From NCBI RefSeq assembly GCF_022436705.1, contig NZ_JAKUHT010000008.1, positions 124,001-188,000 on the forward strand: a stretch of DNA of 64,000 bases. Direction: 5' to 3'. Numbering within the stretch: the first letter of the stretch is position 1; each line of letters opens with the position of its first letter. Shown piece by piece: positions 52,018-62,147 of the stretch. This DNA comes from Nocardioides sp. CFH 31398 (GTDB lineage: Bacteria; Actinomycetota; Actinomycetes; Propionibacteriales; Nocardioidaceae). The notes beneath the pieces were generated by a model. It was not told the origin of the DNA. It did not search any database and saw nothing but the letters and a program-made list of their open reading frames with translations. A program made the position numbers and the translations under genes.

Positions 52018-53655
52018 GTGAGCACCGTGACCGCAGGGGGGTTCAACGCCGCCGACTACCTCCTGCACCGCCACCTCGACGAGGGCCGCGGCGCCAAGAC
52101 CGCCGTCCGCACCACCGGCGCCGAGACGTCGTACGGCGAGCTGTCCGAGCTCGTCCGCGACGTCGCCGCGGCGTACCGCGCGATGGGGCTGCGCCGTGAC
52201 GACCGGGTGCTCTTCGTGGCCGCGGACGACGTCCCGCTGCTCGCCGGGCTGCTCGCGGCGTTCCACGCCGGCGTGGTCGCCGTCCCCGTCTCGACCATGC
52301 TCACCGCCAAGGAGCTCGGCGGGATCATGGCCGACTCGGGCGCCCGCATGGTCGTGGTCAGCCAGGACTTCGCCGCGACCGTCGCCGAGGCGCTCGCCGC
52401 CGCGCCGGAGGTCGAGATGGTCACCACCATCGGCGACCCCGGCGCGTTCGCCCACGACCACGGCAGCCACGTCGTCCGCGACTTCGACGCCGTCGTCGCG
52501 CTCGGCCGCGAGGCCCGGGCGGCCGACGACACCGCCGGCGACGTCGCGGCCACCAGCGAGGACGGCTGGGCGCTGTGGCTCTACACCTCGGGCACCACCG
52601 GCCAGCCGAAGGCGGCGATGCACCGCCACGCGAACATCCGTCACGTCTGCGAGACCTACGGGGTCCAGGTGCTCGGCATCACCGCCGACGACGTCACGTT
52701 CTCGGTGGCCAAGCTCTTCTTCGCCTACGGCATCGGCAACTCGCTGTTCTTCCCGTTCTCCGTCGGCGCCACCACGGTGCTCGAGCCGCGCCGGCCCAGT
52801 CCGGCGGTGGTGGGGGAGCGTCTCGCGGTCGACCACCCGACGCTGTTCTTCGGCGTCCCCACCTTCTACGCCGCCCTGGTCGCCTCGGACCTGCCGGACG
52901 ACGCGTTCGCCTCCGTCCGGTGGGCCGCCAGCGCCGGCGAGGCGCTGCCCGCGCCGCTGCAGCAGCGGTTCACCGACCGGTTCGGCGTGCAGATCCTCGA
53001 CGGGATCGGCTCCACCGAGGCGCTGCACATCTTCCTGTCGAACCGACCCGACGACATCCGTCCCGGCACCACCGGACGGCCCGTCCCCGGGTACCAGGTC
53101 GAGGTGCGCGACGAGGACGGCCACCGCGCCCCCGCAGGTCAGCCCGGAGCGCTGTTCGTGCGCGGGGAGTCGATCGCGCTGGGCTACTGGCGCCGCACCG
53201 ACGCCACCCGTCAGGTCTTCCAGGGCTCCTGGCTGAGCACGGGCGACACCTACGTCCAGGACGACGAGGGCTACTTCCGCTGCCTCGGGCGCAACACCGA
53301 CATGCTCAAGGCCGGCGGCATCTGGGTGTCCCCGGCCGAGGTCGAGAGCCGCCTGCTCGAGCACCCCGCCGTGCAGGAGGCCGCCGTGGTCGGACTCGCG
53401 GACGCCGACGGTCTCGACAAGCCCGTCGCCGTGGTCGTCGCCGACGCCACGCGGGCCAGCGCCGACGACCTCATCGCCTGGTGCCGCGACGGGCTCGCCC
53501 ACTTCAAGGCGCCCCGGCAGGTGGTCCACGTCGACGAGCTGCCGAAGACCGCGACCGGGAAGCTCCAGCGGTTCAAGGTCCGCGCCTTCCTCGTCGAGGC
53601 CGAGCCCGAGGTCGTCGTCGAGCCCGCTCCCGCGCAGCCGGCGGTGGCGACCTGA
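52018..53655 (+). CDS. bclA: Benzoate-CoA ligase
   Basis: 545 residues from a GTG 3 bp after the boxC stop. Adenylation motifs [53 protein letters not shown] and [14 protein letters not shown]. Highly typical benzoate-CoA ligase ([20 protein letters not shown]...). It makes benzoyl-CoA, the substrate of BoxB. About equally similar in layout to the anthranilate ligase at 39.7 kb but distinct in sequence. The ATG of the next gene overlaps the stop (TGATG). Confidence 0.92.
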   Translation: MSTVTAGGFNAADYLLHRHLDEGRGAKTAVRTTGAETSYGELSELVRDVAAAYRAMGLRRDDRVLFVAADDVPLLAGLLAAFHAGVVAVPVSTMLTAKELGGIMADSGARMVVVSQDFAATVAEALAAAPEVEMVTTIGDPGAFAHDHGSHVVRDFDAVVALGREARAADDTAGDVAATSEDGWALWLYTSGTTGQPKAAMHRHANIRHVCETYGVQVLGITADDVTFSVAKLFFAYGIGNSLFFPFSVGATTVLEPRRPSPAVVGERLAVDHPTLFFGVPTFYAALVASDLPDDAFASVRWAASAGEALPAPLQQRFTDRFGVQILDGIGSTEALHIFLSNRPDDIRPGTTGRPVPGYQVEVRDEDGHRAPAGQPGALFVRGESIALGYWRRTDATRQVFQGSWLSTGDTYVQDDEGYFRCLGRNTDMLKAGGIWVSPAEVESRLLEHPAVQEAAVVGLADADGLDKPVAVVVADATRASADDLIAWCRDGLAHFKAPRQVVHVDELPKTATGKLQRFKVRAFLVEAEPEVVVEPAPAQPAVAT

Positions 53656-54689
53656 TGTCCGCGACCGCCCCCGCGAGCACGCACCACACCGTCGACCTCC
53701 TCGTCGTGGGCGCGGGCCCGGTCGGGCTCTACGGCGCCTACTACGCCGGCGTGCGCGGCCTGTCCGTCGCGGTCGTCGACTCGCTCAGCCAGGTCGGCGG
53801 GCAGGTCACGGCGATGTACCCCGAGAAGGAGATCTACGACATCGCCGCGCTGCCGGTGGTGACCGGGCGCGACCTCATCGCGGGCCTGCGGACGCAGGCC
53901 GACCAGTACTCCCCGACGTACCTGCTCGGCCAGGAGGCCCAGGAGCTGTCCCGCCGCACCGACGACGACGGCCGCGAACGGCTCGTCGTCCGCACGAGCG
54001 CCGGTGTGGTGGTCGACTGCGGCGCGGTGGTCGTCACCGGCGGCATCGGGACCTTCACCCCCCGCCCCCTCCCGGCCGGGGAGGAGCTGCTCGGCCGTGG
54101 CCTCGACTACTTCGTGCCGTCGAAGGACGCGTACGTCGGTCGCGACGTCGTGGTCGTCGGCGGCGGCGACTCGGCGATCGACTGGTGCCTCATGCTCGAG
54201 CCGGTCGCCTCGTCGGTGACCCTCGTGCACCGCCGGTCCGCGTTCCGGGCCCACGCCGCGAGCCTGGCCCAGGTCGAGGCCTCGTCGGTGCGCATCGTCA
54301 CCGACGCCCAGGTCGTCGCCCTCGGCGGGACGGACCACGTCGAGTCCGCGACCATCCAGGCCAAGGGCGCGGAGCCCGAGACCGTGCCCTGCCAGCAGGT
54401 GGTCGCCGCGCTCGGGTTCACCGCGAACCTGGGCCCGCTGCGCGAGTGGGGCGTCGAGCTCCACGACAACCGCCACCTGGTCGTCGACACCACCATGGCG
54501 ACAGCCGTCCCCGGGGTGTACGCCGCGGGCGACATCACGGACTACACCGGCAAGGTCAGGCTGATCTCGGTCGGTTTCGGCGAGGTCGCCACCGCGGTCA
54601 ACAACGCCGCCGTCCACCTCGACCCCGACGCGCAGCTGTTCCCCGGCCACTCGACCGACCAGCCGCACGCCGTCCCCGTCCCCGCCTGA
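53655..54689 (+). CDS. Ferredoxin-NADP reductase (thioredoxin-reductase-like type)
   Basis: 344 residues. FAD motif [20 protein letters not shown], a Tyr/Pro-rich loop [20 protein letters not shown] typical of TrxR-like FNR, NADPH motif [16 protein letters not shown], and C-terminal [20 protein letters not shown]. It lacks the CxxC of thioredoxin reductases. In the box pathway of proteobacteria BoxA, a fused reductase-ferredoxin, feeds BoxB; here a reductase and a ferredoxin are separate genes in the same operon. Confidence 0.88.
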   Translation: MSATAPASTHHTVDLLVVGAGPVGLYGAYYAGVRGLSVAVVDSLSQVGGQVTAMYPEKEIYDIAALPVVTGRDLIAGLRTQADQYSPTYLLGQEAQELSRRTDDDGRERLVVRTSAGVVVDCGAVVVTGGIGTFTPRPLPAGEELLGRGLDYFVPSKDAYVGRDVVVVGGGDSAIDWCLMLEPVASSVTLVHRRSAFRAHAASLAQVEASSVRIVTDAQVVALGGTDHVESATIQAKGAEPETVPCQQVVAALGFTANLGPLREWGVELHDNRHLVVDTTMATAVPGVYAAGDITDYTGKVRLISVGFGEVATAVNNAAVHLDPDAQLFPGHSTDQPHAVPVPA

Positions 54690-54706
54690 CGACAGGAGAG
54701 CACCGC

Positions 54707-55036
<330 letters not shown>

Positions 55037-55042
55037 GCCGCC

Positions 55043-55930
55043 GTGCTCGACGACCACGTCCTGGTCGACGCGCACGTCCACGTGCCCGTCCTGACCTCGC
55101 TCGCCCCGGCGTGGATCCAGTGGGCCCGCGACTTCGGGCCCGAGGGGATCCTCGACCGGGTGTGGGACGCCGACGGGCGCCCGCGCCCCGAGGTCCTCGA
55201 CGAGCTGTTCGCGGAGCAGGGCGTCGACGCGGCGCTGCTGTTCTGCGAGTACAGCCCCCGCGCCACCGGCTACCAGCGCTTCGACGACCTGCTGCCGCTC
55301 GTCGAGCACAACCCGCGGCGGTTCCGTCCCGTCGCCAACGTCAACCCGCACCTGCACTTCCCGATCGCCGACGAGGTTCGACGCCAGCTGGACCTCGGGG
55401 CCGCCGCCCTCAAGCTGCACCCCGTGCACGGCGGGTTCCGCTGCGACGACGCCCAGCTCTACCCGGCGTACGCCGTGCTCGAGGAGCGGGGTGTGCCGCT
55501 CGTCGTCCACTGCGGCACCAGCAGCTTCCCGGGCTCGCGCAACGAGCTGGCGAGCCCGGAGTTCCTGCTCCCGGTCGCCCGCGACTTCCCCGGTCTGGAC
55601 GTCGTCCTGGCCCACGGGGGCCGGGGCTGGTGGTACGACGCCGCCGCGTTCATGACGCTCAGCCACCCGAACGTGTGGATCGAGCTGAGCGGGCTGCCGC
55701 CGAAGCGGCTGCCGGAGTACTACGCGAAGTACGACCTGCGCCGCCTCGCGCGCCGCTGGATCTTCGCCACCGACTGGCCCGGCGTCCCCGGCACCGCCGC
55801 GAACGCCCGCGCGGTCGTCGACCTGGGGCTCGACGACGAGCTCGCCGGGCTGGTGCTCGGCGGCAACGCCCTGCGCGTGTACGCCGGCCTCGACCACCTC
55901 GCCCCACCGCCCGGAGGAGATGCCGCATGA
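55043..55930 (+). CDS. Amidohydrolase-2 family protein
   Basis: 295 residues from a GTG 6 bp after the ferredoxin. Metal motifs VDAHVHVP, ALKLHPVHGGF, VVHCGTSS, LAHGGRGW and ATDWPGVPG match the ACMSD-like amidohydrolase-2 superfamily (TIM barrel, one or two metals). Such enzymes decarboxylate or hydrolyse aromatic or dicarboxylic intermediates. Its role in the box operon is unclear. The stop overlaps the next ATG. Confidence 0.83.
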   Translation: MLDDHVLVDAHVHVPVLTSLAPAWIQWARDFGPEGILDRVWDADGRPRPEVLDELFAEQGVDAALLFCEYSPRATGYQRFDDLLPLVEHNPRRFRPVANVNPHLHFPIADEVRRQLDLGAAALKLHPVHGGFRCDDAQLYPAYAVLEERGVPLVVHCGTSSFPGSRNELASPEFLLPVARDFPGLDVVLAHGGRGWWYDAAAFMTLSHPNVWIELSGLPPKRLPEYYAKYDLRRLARRWIFATDWPGVPGTAANARAVVDLGLDDELAGLVLGGNALRVYAGLDHLAPPPGGDAA

Positions 55931-56487
55931 CCACGTCGCCCACCACCGCGCACACCCGGCCCGCCTACCTCGGCCGCCCCGCCGCCGAGCTGAGCGACGA
56001 CGAGCTCGAGCAGCAGGGACGCAACGCCCACGAGACCCGCAACTGGGTCTTCCTGCACGGCACCGCCGAGCAGTTCGCCACGCACACGTCCCGGATGCTC
56101 GAGCTGGAGCAGGAGTACCTGCGCCGCCACCCCAAGCGCACCTGGCAGGGCTCGGGCGGCGCGGCGACCGAGGAGTCGCAGCTCGTCGTCCTGCGCAAGG
56201 CGCTGCGCGGCGTCCTGGTCCAGCTCGAGGCCCTCCTGGAGCCGGCTGCGGTCGAGGCGGACGGCGCCGACGGGGTCCCCGCCGGCGACGACCCCGTCAC
56301 CCTGCTGCTGCGCCGGGTCGCCGAGGCGCCCGGCGGCCGGATCAACAAGCTCGAGGTGCACCAGCTCGCCCGCGAGGTCGGTCTCGAGCGCGCCGCCCTC
56401 GCGCGGCTCTACACCGGTGACGAGCCGGCGCTGGCCACCGACAAGGGCGACCGCGTCCTCACCGACGCCGGCCGCGCGCGGCTCTGA
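55927..56487 (+). CDS. DUF6158-family protein at the end of the box operon
   Basis: 186 residues from an ATG overlapping the amidohydrolase stop. N-terminal helix LSDDELEQQGRNAHETRNWVFLHGTAEQF (the helix-loop common to this family), a middle segment TWQGSGGAATEESQLVVLRK, and a C-terminal winged-helix-like part (INKLEVHQLAREVGLERAAL). Function unknown; the location suggests a regulator or accessory protein of benzoate catabolism. Confidence 0.7.
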   Translation: MTTSPTTAHTRPAYLGRPAAELSDDELEQQGRNAHETRNWVFLHGTAEQFATHTSRMLELEQEYLRRHPKRTWQGSGGAATEESQLVVLRKALRGVLVQLEALLEPAAVEADGADGVPAGDDPVTLLLRRVAEAPGGRINKLEVHQLAREVGLERAALARLYTGDEPALATDKGDRVLTDAGRARL

Positions 56488-56505
56488 CGCGTGCCGACCG
56501 CACGA

Positions 56506-56567
56506 CCGCCGGTCGAGCTTGTCGAGACCATGACGACCGCAAGGGTCTCGACAGGCTCGACCGGCGG
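56506..56567. repeat. Dispersed palindromic repeat element (copy D), terminator-like
   Basis: CCGCCGGTCGAGCTTGTCGA+GACC (56506-56529) pairs with 56544-56567 over 24 bp with one wobble position. It ends the box operon and is the most compact copy of the repeat family. Confidence 0.8.
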
Positions 56568-56622
56568 GAGTCGCGGCAGCCGTGCGTGCCCGTAGCCGCG
56601 TGCGTCCTCCGGCGCTAGCATT

Positions 56623-56640
56623 ACTGACCGATCGGTCAGT
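56623..56640. promoter_or_regulatory. Perfect 18-bp palindrome before paaK (TetR-type operator)
   Basis: ACTGACCGATCGGTCAGT is a perfect palindrome 21 bp before the ATG, overlapping the start region (TAGCAT at 56616 could be the -10). ACCGATCGGT cores are typical of TetR-family operators, including those of actinobacterial PaaR. No TetR gene is in the window. Confidence 0.75.
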
Positions 56641-56661
56641 CACTCTCTGCCAGGAGCGCCC

Positions 56662-57972
56662 ATGGAGGACCTGAGCCCCCGTCCGGACGAGCTGGACCCC
56701 ATCGAGCGGGCGTCCACCGACGAGCTGCGGGCCCTGCAGACCGAGCGGCTGCGATGGAGCGTCCGGCACGCCTACGACAACGTCCCGCACTACCGCGCGG
56801 CGTTCGAGGCGGCGGGTGCCCACCCGGACGACGTCCGCGAGCCGGCCGACCTCGCGCGGCTGCCGTTCACCACCAAGGCCGACCTGCGGGAGAACTACCC
56901 GTTCGGCATGTTCGCCGTGCCCCGCGAGCAGGTCGCGCGCATCCACGCCTCGTCGGGGACGACCGGCCGCCCGACCGTCGTCGGCTACACGAAGGACGAC
57001 CTCGACGTCTGGTCCGAGGTCGTCGCCCGCAGCATCCGCGCCGCCGGCGGCCGTGCCGGGCACGTCGTCCACGTCGCCTACGGCTACGGCCTCTTCACCG
57101 GCGGCCTCGGCGCCCACTACGGCGCGGAGCGGCTCGGCTGCACCGTCGTCCCCGTCTCCGGCGGCATGACCGAGCGCCAGGTCCAGCTGATCGGCGACTT
57201 CGCGCCCGACGTGATCATGGTGACGCCGTCGTACATGCTCGCGATCGTCGAGGAGATGGAGCGCCAGGGCATCGACCCGCGCTCGTCGTCGCTGAAGGTC
57301 GGCATCTTCGGCGCCGAGCCGTGGACGGACGACATGCGCGCCGAGCTCGAGCAGCGCCTCGACATGCACGCGGTCGACATCTACGGGCTGTCCGAGGTGA
57401 TGGGCCCCGGCGTGGCCAGCGAGTGCGTCGAGACCAAGGACGGCCCGACCATCTGGGAGGACCACTTCTACCCCGAGGTGATCGACCCGATCACCGGTGA
57501 GGTGCTCGGCGACGGCGAGGAGGGCGAGCTGGTCTTCACCTCGCTGACCAAGCAGGCGATGCCGGTGATCCGCTACCGGACCCGCGACCTGACGCGGCTG
57601 CTGCCCGGCACCGCGCGGACCATGCGGCGGATGGGCAAGATCACCGGGCGCACCGACGACATGATCATCCTGCGCGGGGTGAACCTGTTCCCGACGCAGA
57701 TCGAGGAGCTCATCCTCCGCGACCTCCCCGCGCTGTCACCGCACTTCCAGTGCCGGCTGTCGCGCCCCGGCACCCTCGACGAGCTCACCGTGGTCGTCGA
57801 GCGTCGCGACGGCGTCGGCCCCGAGAGCGCCGAGGACGCCGGCCGGACCCTCCGCGAGCGCATCAAGGCCGTCATCGGCGTCAGTGTCACCGTGGACGTC
57901 GTCGGGCCCGGCGGCGTCGAGCGGTCGGTCGGCAAGATGCGCCGCATCGTCGACGAGCGCCCGAAGCGCTGA
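56662..57972 (+). CDS. paaK: Phenylacetate-CoA ligase PaaK
   Basis: 436 residues. Adenylation motifs HASSGTTGRPTVVGYTKDDL, GIFGAEPWTDDMRAELEQRL, DIYGLSEVMGPGVASEC, VFTSLTKQAMPVIRYRTRDL and TGRTDDMIILRGVNLFPTQI are those of PaaK. It activates phenylacetate to phenylacetyl-CoA. No other paa gene (epoxidase paaABCDE, paaG, paaZ) is in the window, so the rest of the pathway must be elsewhere. The operator in front suggests TetR-type control different from the box genes. Confidence 0.93.
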   Translation: MEDLSPRPDELDPIERASTDELRALQTERLRWSVRHAYDNVPHYRAAFEAAGAHPDDVREPADLARLPFTTKADLRENYPFGMFAVPREQVARIHASSGTTGRPTVVGYTKDDLDVWSEVVARSIRAAGGRAGHVVHVAYGYGLFTGGLGAHYGAERLGCTVVPVSGGMTERQVQLIGDFAPDVIMVTPSYMLAIVEEMERQGIDPRSSSLKVGIFGAEPWTDDMRAELEQRLDMHAVDIYGLSEVMGPGVASECVETKDGPTIWEDHFYPEVIDPITGEVLGDGEEGELVFTSLTKQAMPVIRYRTRDLTRLLPGTARTMRRMGKITGRTDDMIILRGVNLFPTQIEELILRDLPALSPHFQCRLSRPGTLDELTVVVERRDGVGPESAEDAGRTLRERIKAVIGVSVTVDVVGPGGVERSVGKMRRIVDERPKR

Positions 57973-58000
57973 GGGTCCCGCGCGCTGCGACGATGGCACC

Positions 58001-58888
58001 GTGCGCCCCGCCCTCGTCGACGTCGTCCGTGACCGCCCCGTCGTCCTGGACGGCGGGCTCGCGACCCTGCTGGAACGCCACGGCCACGACCTGTCGTCGT
58101 CCCTGTGGTCGGCCCGCCTGCTGCGTGACGACCCGGCCGCGGTCGAGGCGGCCCACCGCGAGTTCTTCGCCGCCGGCGCCGAGGTCGCCACCACGGCGTC
58201 GTACCAGGCGTCGTTCGAGGGCTTCGCCGGGCTCGGTCTCGATCGCGACGGGGCCGCGGCGCTGATGCGCCGCAGCGTCGAGGTCGCCGCCACCGCCCGC
58301 GACGCGGTCGCGCCCGACGGCTGGGTGGCCGCCTCGGTCGGCCCGTACGGCGCCGTGCTCGCCGACGGCTCGGAGTACCGCGGCGACTACGACCTGGACG
58401 TCGCGGGGCTGCGCGCTTTCCACCGTCCGCGGCTCGCCGTCCTGGCGGAGGCGGGTGCGGACGTCCTCGCCGTCGAGACCGTGCCGTGCCTGGCGGAGGT
58501 CGAGGCCGTGCTGGCCGAGCTCGACGGCACCGGGCTGGTGGCCTGGCTCTCCCTGACCGCCGTCGGTGGTCGGACCCGGCAGGACGAGCCGCTCGCCGAG
58601 GCCTTCGCGATGGCCGCGGACGTCGCCGAGGTGGTCGCCGTCGGCGTGAACTGCGTCCCGCCCGCCGAGGTGGCGTCGGCGGTGGACCTGGCCGCGGACG
58701 TCGCGCCCGCGGTCGCCTACCCCAACAGCGGCCAGGACTGGGACGCCGTCGCCCGCGCCTGGACGGGGGAGTCCGCCTTCGCCGCGGACGACGTCCGCCG
58801 CTGGGTCGACGGCGGTGCCCGCCTCGTCGGCGGCTGCTGCCGTGTCGGCCCCGAGGACGTCACCGCGCTGGTCGAGCGGCTGGGGTAG
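58001..58888 (+). CDS. mmuM: Homocysteine S-methyltransferase (MmuM-like)
   Basis: 295 residues from a GTG. Zinc-binding cysteines in VGVNCVPPAEV and the terminal GGCCRVGPEDV; N-terminal VLDGGLATLLERHGHDLSSS and SYQASFEGFAGLGLDRD are characteristic. The enzyme methylates homocysteine from S-methylmethionine or SAM. It follows paaK by 28 bp but is functionally unrelated. Confidence 0.9.
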   Translation: MRPALVDVVRDRPVVLDGGLATLLERHGHDLSSSLWSARLLRDDPAAVEAAHREFFAAGAEVATTASYQASFEGFAGLGLDRDGAAALMRRSVEVAATARDAVAPDGWVAASVGPYGAVLADGSEYRGDYDLDVAGLRAFHRPRLAVLAEAGADVLAVETVPCLAEVEAVLAELDGTGLVAWLSLTAVGGRTRQDEPLAEAFAMAADVAEVVAVGVNCVPPAEVASAVDLAADVAPAVAYPNSGQDWDAVARAWTGESAFAADDVRRWVDGGARLVGGCCRVGPEDVTALVERLG

Positions 58889-58920
58889 TCGAAGCCTGGC
58901 TGCACGAGCCGGGGCGGTTC

Positions 58921-59068
58921 AGGTGGTCGAGCAGCCCTGCAGGTGGTCGAGCAGCCCGCGAGCCCTGGCGAGCGCGCGTCGTCGAGACCACGGTGAGGGG
59001 CCCCGGGGCTGGTTCCGGCGGTCTCGACGACGCGGAGCCGCTGGCGCGGCTCGGCTGCTCGACCACCC
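58921..59068. repeat. Dispersed palindromic repeat element (copy E)
   Basis: Two direct copies of AGGTGGTCGAGCAGCCC (58921, 58941) extend to CGTCGTCGAGACCA, and the inverted arm GGTCTCGACGACGCGGAGCC...CTGCTCGACCACC ends at 59068. It fills most of the 223-bp gap before the deaminase gene. Confidence 0.75.
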
Positions 59069-59111
59069 TGTGACCGGCGGGGGCTCGGGCCACCCGTCGG
59101 ACAATGGCCCC

Positions 59112-59609
59112 ATGAGCGACCCCTCGATCGTCACCGAGACCGACCTCGTCCACCTGCGCCGCTGCGTCGAGCTCGCGGCACAGGCGGTGGCCGCCGGGGA
59201 CGAGGCGTTCGGGTCCGTGCTCGTGGGCGCGGACGGCACCGTCCTCGCCGAGGGCCGCAACGAGGTGGCCGGGGGAGACGGCACCCGGCACCCGGAGCTC
59301 GAGCTCGCGCGCTGGGGTGCTCAGCACCTGGCCGTCGAGGACCGCCCGGGCGCGACGGTCTACACCTCGGGCGAGCACTGCGCGATGTGCTCCGCTGCCC
59401 ACGCGTGGGCGGGGCTGGGGCGCATCGTCTTCGCCACCTCCGTCGAGCAGACGACGCGCTGGGCGAGCGAGCTCGGCGCACCGGCGTCCCCGGTCGCGCC
59501 GTTGCCGATCCGCGCGGTCGCGCCCGGGGTCCCGACCGCCGGCCCCGTCGCCGAGCTCGCCGACGAGGTGAGGGAGCTGCACCGCCAGGCGGTCACCGGG
59601 GAGGCCTGA
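59112..59609 (+). CDS. CMP/dCMP-type nucleoside (base) deaminase
   Basis: 165 residues. Zinc motif pair: RHPELELARWG (HPE in place of the usual HAE) and SGEHCAMCSAAHAW (CxxC). N-terminal AFGSVLVGADGTVLAEGRNE is typical of guanine-deaminase/TadA-like cytidine deaminase folds. Catalytic Glu is present; proline replaces alanine beside it. Substrate (guanine, cytosine or a nucleoside) undetermined. Confidence 0.85.
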   Translation: MSDPSIVTETDLVHLRRCVELAAQAVAAGDEAFGSVLVGADGTVLAEGRNEVAGGDGTRHPELELARWGAQHLAVEDRPGATVYTSGEHCAMCSAAHAWAGLGRIVFATSVEQTTRWASELGAPASPVAPLPIRAVAPGVPTAGPVAELADEVRELHRQAVTGEA

Positions 59610-59630
59610 GGCTGCCGCTCGCCGACCGGC

Positions 59631-59678
59631 GGTCTCGACGCGGTCGTCGCTGGCGCTCCTCCCTGCTCGACCACCTCA
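59631..59678. repeat. Half element of the dispersed repeat family (copy F)
   Basis: GGTCTCGACGCGGTCGTCGC...CTGCTCGACCACCTCA resembles only the right arm of the other copies. It ends in the palindrome CCTCAGCGCTGAGG (59674-59687), lying between the convergent deaminase and purU genes. Confidence 0.65.
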
Positions 59679-59703
59679 GCGCTGAGGCCGGGTCCGGGAC
59701 GGG

Positions 59704-60609
<906 letters not shown>

Positions 60610-60678
60610 GGTCCCTCCGGTCCTCGTGCGCCCGCGTCGCGCCGCGCGGCCGGGACGCTACCGCAGGGCGGGGTCCCG

Positions 60679-61251
60679 ATGGGTGGCGCGTCCCCGGGTA
60701 CGGGCGGCCCGGAGGTGGTGCCGGTGCCCACGACACGGGAACGGTCGAGGCGGACGCACGCCGACGTCCGTCTGCCGGGGATCCTGCTCGGCGTCGGCCT
60801 CGGCGGGTTCGTCGACGGGATCCTGCTGCACCAGGTGCTGCAGTGGCACCACATGCTGTCGAGCTCGGCCACGGCCCGGATCGACGTCGGCACCCACCCG
60901 GTCGACACCGTGCACGGCCTGGAGATGAACACGCTGTGGGACGGTCTCTTCCACACCGTGACCTGGCTGGCCGTGCTGGCCGGGCTCGGCGTCCTCTCGG
61001 CCCGTGTGGCCCACGCCCGCGGGCGCGTGTGGCGCTCCCGGGCGCTGTGGGGCTGGATGCTGGTGGGCTGGGGGACCTTCAACCTCGTCGAGGGACTGGT
61101 CGACCACCACCTCCTCGGCATCCACCACGTCGTCAGCGGGCGCCACCAGACCCTCGCCGACCTGCTCTTCCTCGCGCTGGGCGCCGCCCTGGTGGCCGGA
61201 GGGTGGTTCCTGCAGCGGCGGGCGGCCACGCCCGCCGGCGGGCCGGCCTGA
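60679..61251 (+). CDS. DUF2243-family membrane protein
   Basis: 190 residues from the ATG at 60679 (no strong alternative). Four membrane segments, e.g. LPGILLGVGLGGFVDGILLH, FHTVTWLAVLAGLGVLSAR and LLFLALGAALVAGGWFLQRR, with conserved histidines (LLHQVLQWHHML, LVDHHLLGIHHVV) that suggest metal or heme binding. DUF2243 proteins are unassigned; the partner gene downstream is a CtaG-like protein, a common pairing. Confidence 0.82.
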   Translation: MGGASPGTGGPEVVPVPTTRERSRRTHADVRLPGILLGVGLGGFVDGILLHQVLQWHHMLSSSATARIDVGTHPVDTVHGLEMNTLWDGLFHTVTWLAVLAGLGVLSARVAHARGRVWRSRALWGWMLVGWGTFNLVEGLVDHHLLGIHHVVSGRHQTLADLLFLALGAALVAGGWFLQRRAATPAGGPA

Positions 61252-61252
61252 G

Positions 61253-62071
61253 GTGCACCACGACGCCGGCACGCCGGGCGTCGTGGTCGTCGCGACCGCG
61301 ATCGTGCTCCTCGGGGCCGCCGCGTACGCCGTCCTCGCCGCCCGTGAGGCTGTGGGGCCACGGGGCTGGAGCCCGTGGCGCGTCGTGGCCTTCCTCACCG
61401 GCTCCGCCGTCCTGGTGGCCGGGCTGCTGGTCGGCCACCCCTCCGGGTGGGCGCCGTACCCGGCTCACGACCTGCGCACCCACATGCTCGGGCACCTCCT
61501 CGTCGGCATGTACGCACCCCTCGGCCTGGTGCTGGGCGCCCCCGTCACGCTCCTGCTGCGCTCGCTGCCCACCCGCCGGGCCCGGCGCCTGGTGCGCGTG
61601 CTGCGCTCGCGCCCCGCGGTGCCGCTGACCCACCCGGTCACCGGGCTGGTGCTGACGCTCGGTGGGCTGGCCGCGCTCCACCTGACGCCACTGCACGCGC
61701 TGGCGATGCGCGAGCCCGCGGCCGCGCACCTGGTGACGCTCCACTTCCTGCTGGCCGGGTGCCTGTTCACGCACGCGGTGGCCGGACCCGACCCGGCACC
61801 CCACCGGCCGTCCGTCCCGTCGCGCCTCGTCGTCCTCGGGGTCGCCGTCGCGGGCCACGCCGTGCTCTCCCAGCTGCTGTACGCCGGGGCGCTGGGTCAC
61901 GTGACCGCTCCCGCGGAGCAGCTCCGCGGCGCCGGGACCCTCATGTACTACGGCGGCGACGTCGCCGAGCTCCTCCTCGCCCTGGCCCTGGTGTCGACCT
62001 GGAGACCCGACCCCCGGCGTGACCGTCCGGGGTGCACGGCCGGACGTCGCGACCATCAGCCTGTTGGTTGA
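61253..62071 (+). CDS. CtaG-like cytochrome c oxidase assembly family membrane protein
   Basis: 272 residues from a GTG just after the DUF2243 stop. About seven membrane segments with histidines positioned for copper or heme (AHDLRTHMLGHLLVGMYAPL, HLVTLHFLLAGCLFTHAVAG, QLRGAGTLMYYGGDVAELLL). Matches the Caa3_CtaG family, which in Bacillus helps assemble the caa3 oxidase CuA/heme centres. No oxidase subunit genes are nearby, so the partner is unknown. Confidence 0.82.
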   Translation: MHHDAGTPGVVVVATAIVLLGAAAYAVLAAREAVGPRGWSPWRVVAFLTGSAVLVAGLLVGHPSGWAPYPAHDLRTHMLGHLLVGMYAPLGLVLGAPVTLLLRSLPTRRARRLVRVLRSRPAVPLTHPVTGLVLTLGGLAALHLTPLHALAMREPAAAHLVTLHFLLAGCLFTHAVAGPDPAPHRPSVPSRLVVLGVAVAGHAVLSQLLYAGALGHVTAPAEQLRGAGTLMYYGGDVAELLLALALVSTWRPDPRRDRPGCTAGRRDHQPVG

Positions 62072-62147
62072 TGGACATGGCCACATTCGTCCGGTTGGGT
62101 GGGACGGCCGCGCGCTCCGTCGCGGTGCCATCTGCTCGGAGGTGCGC

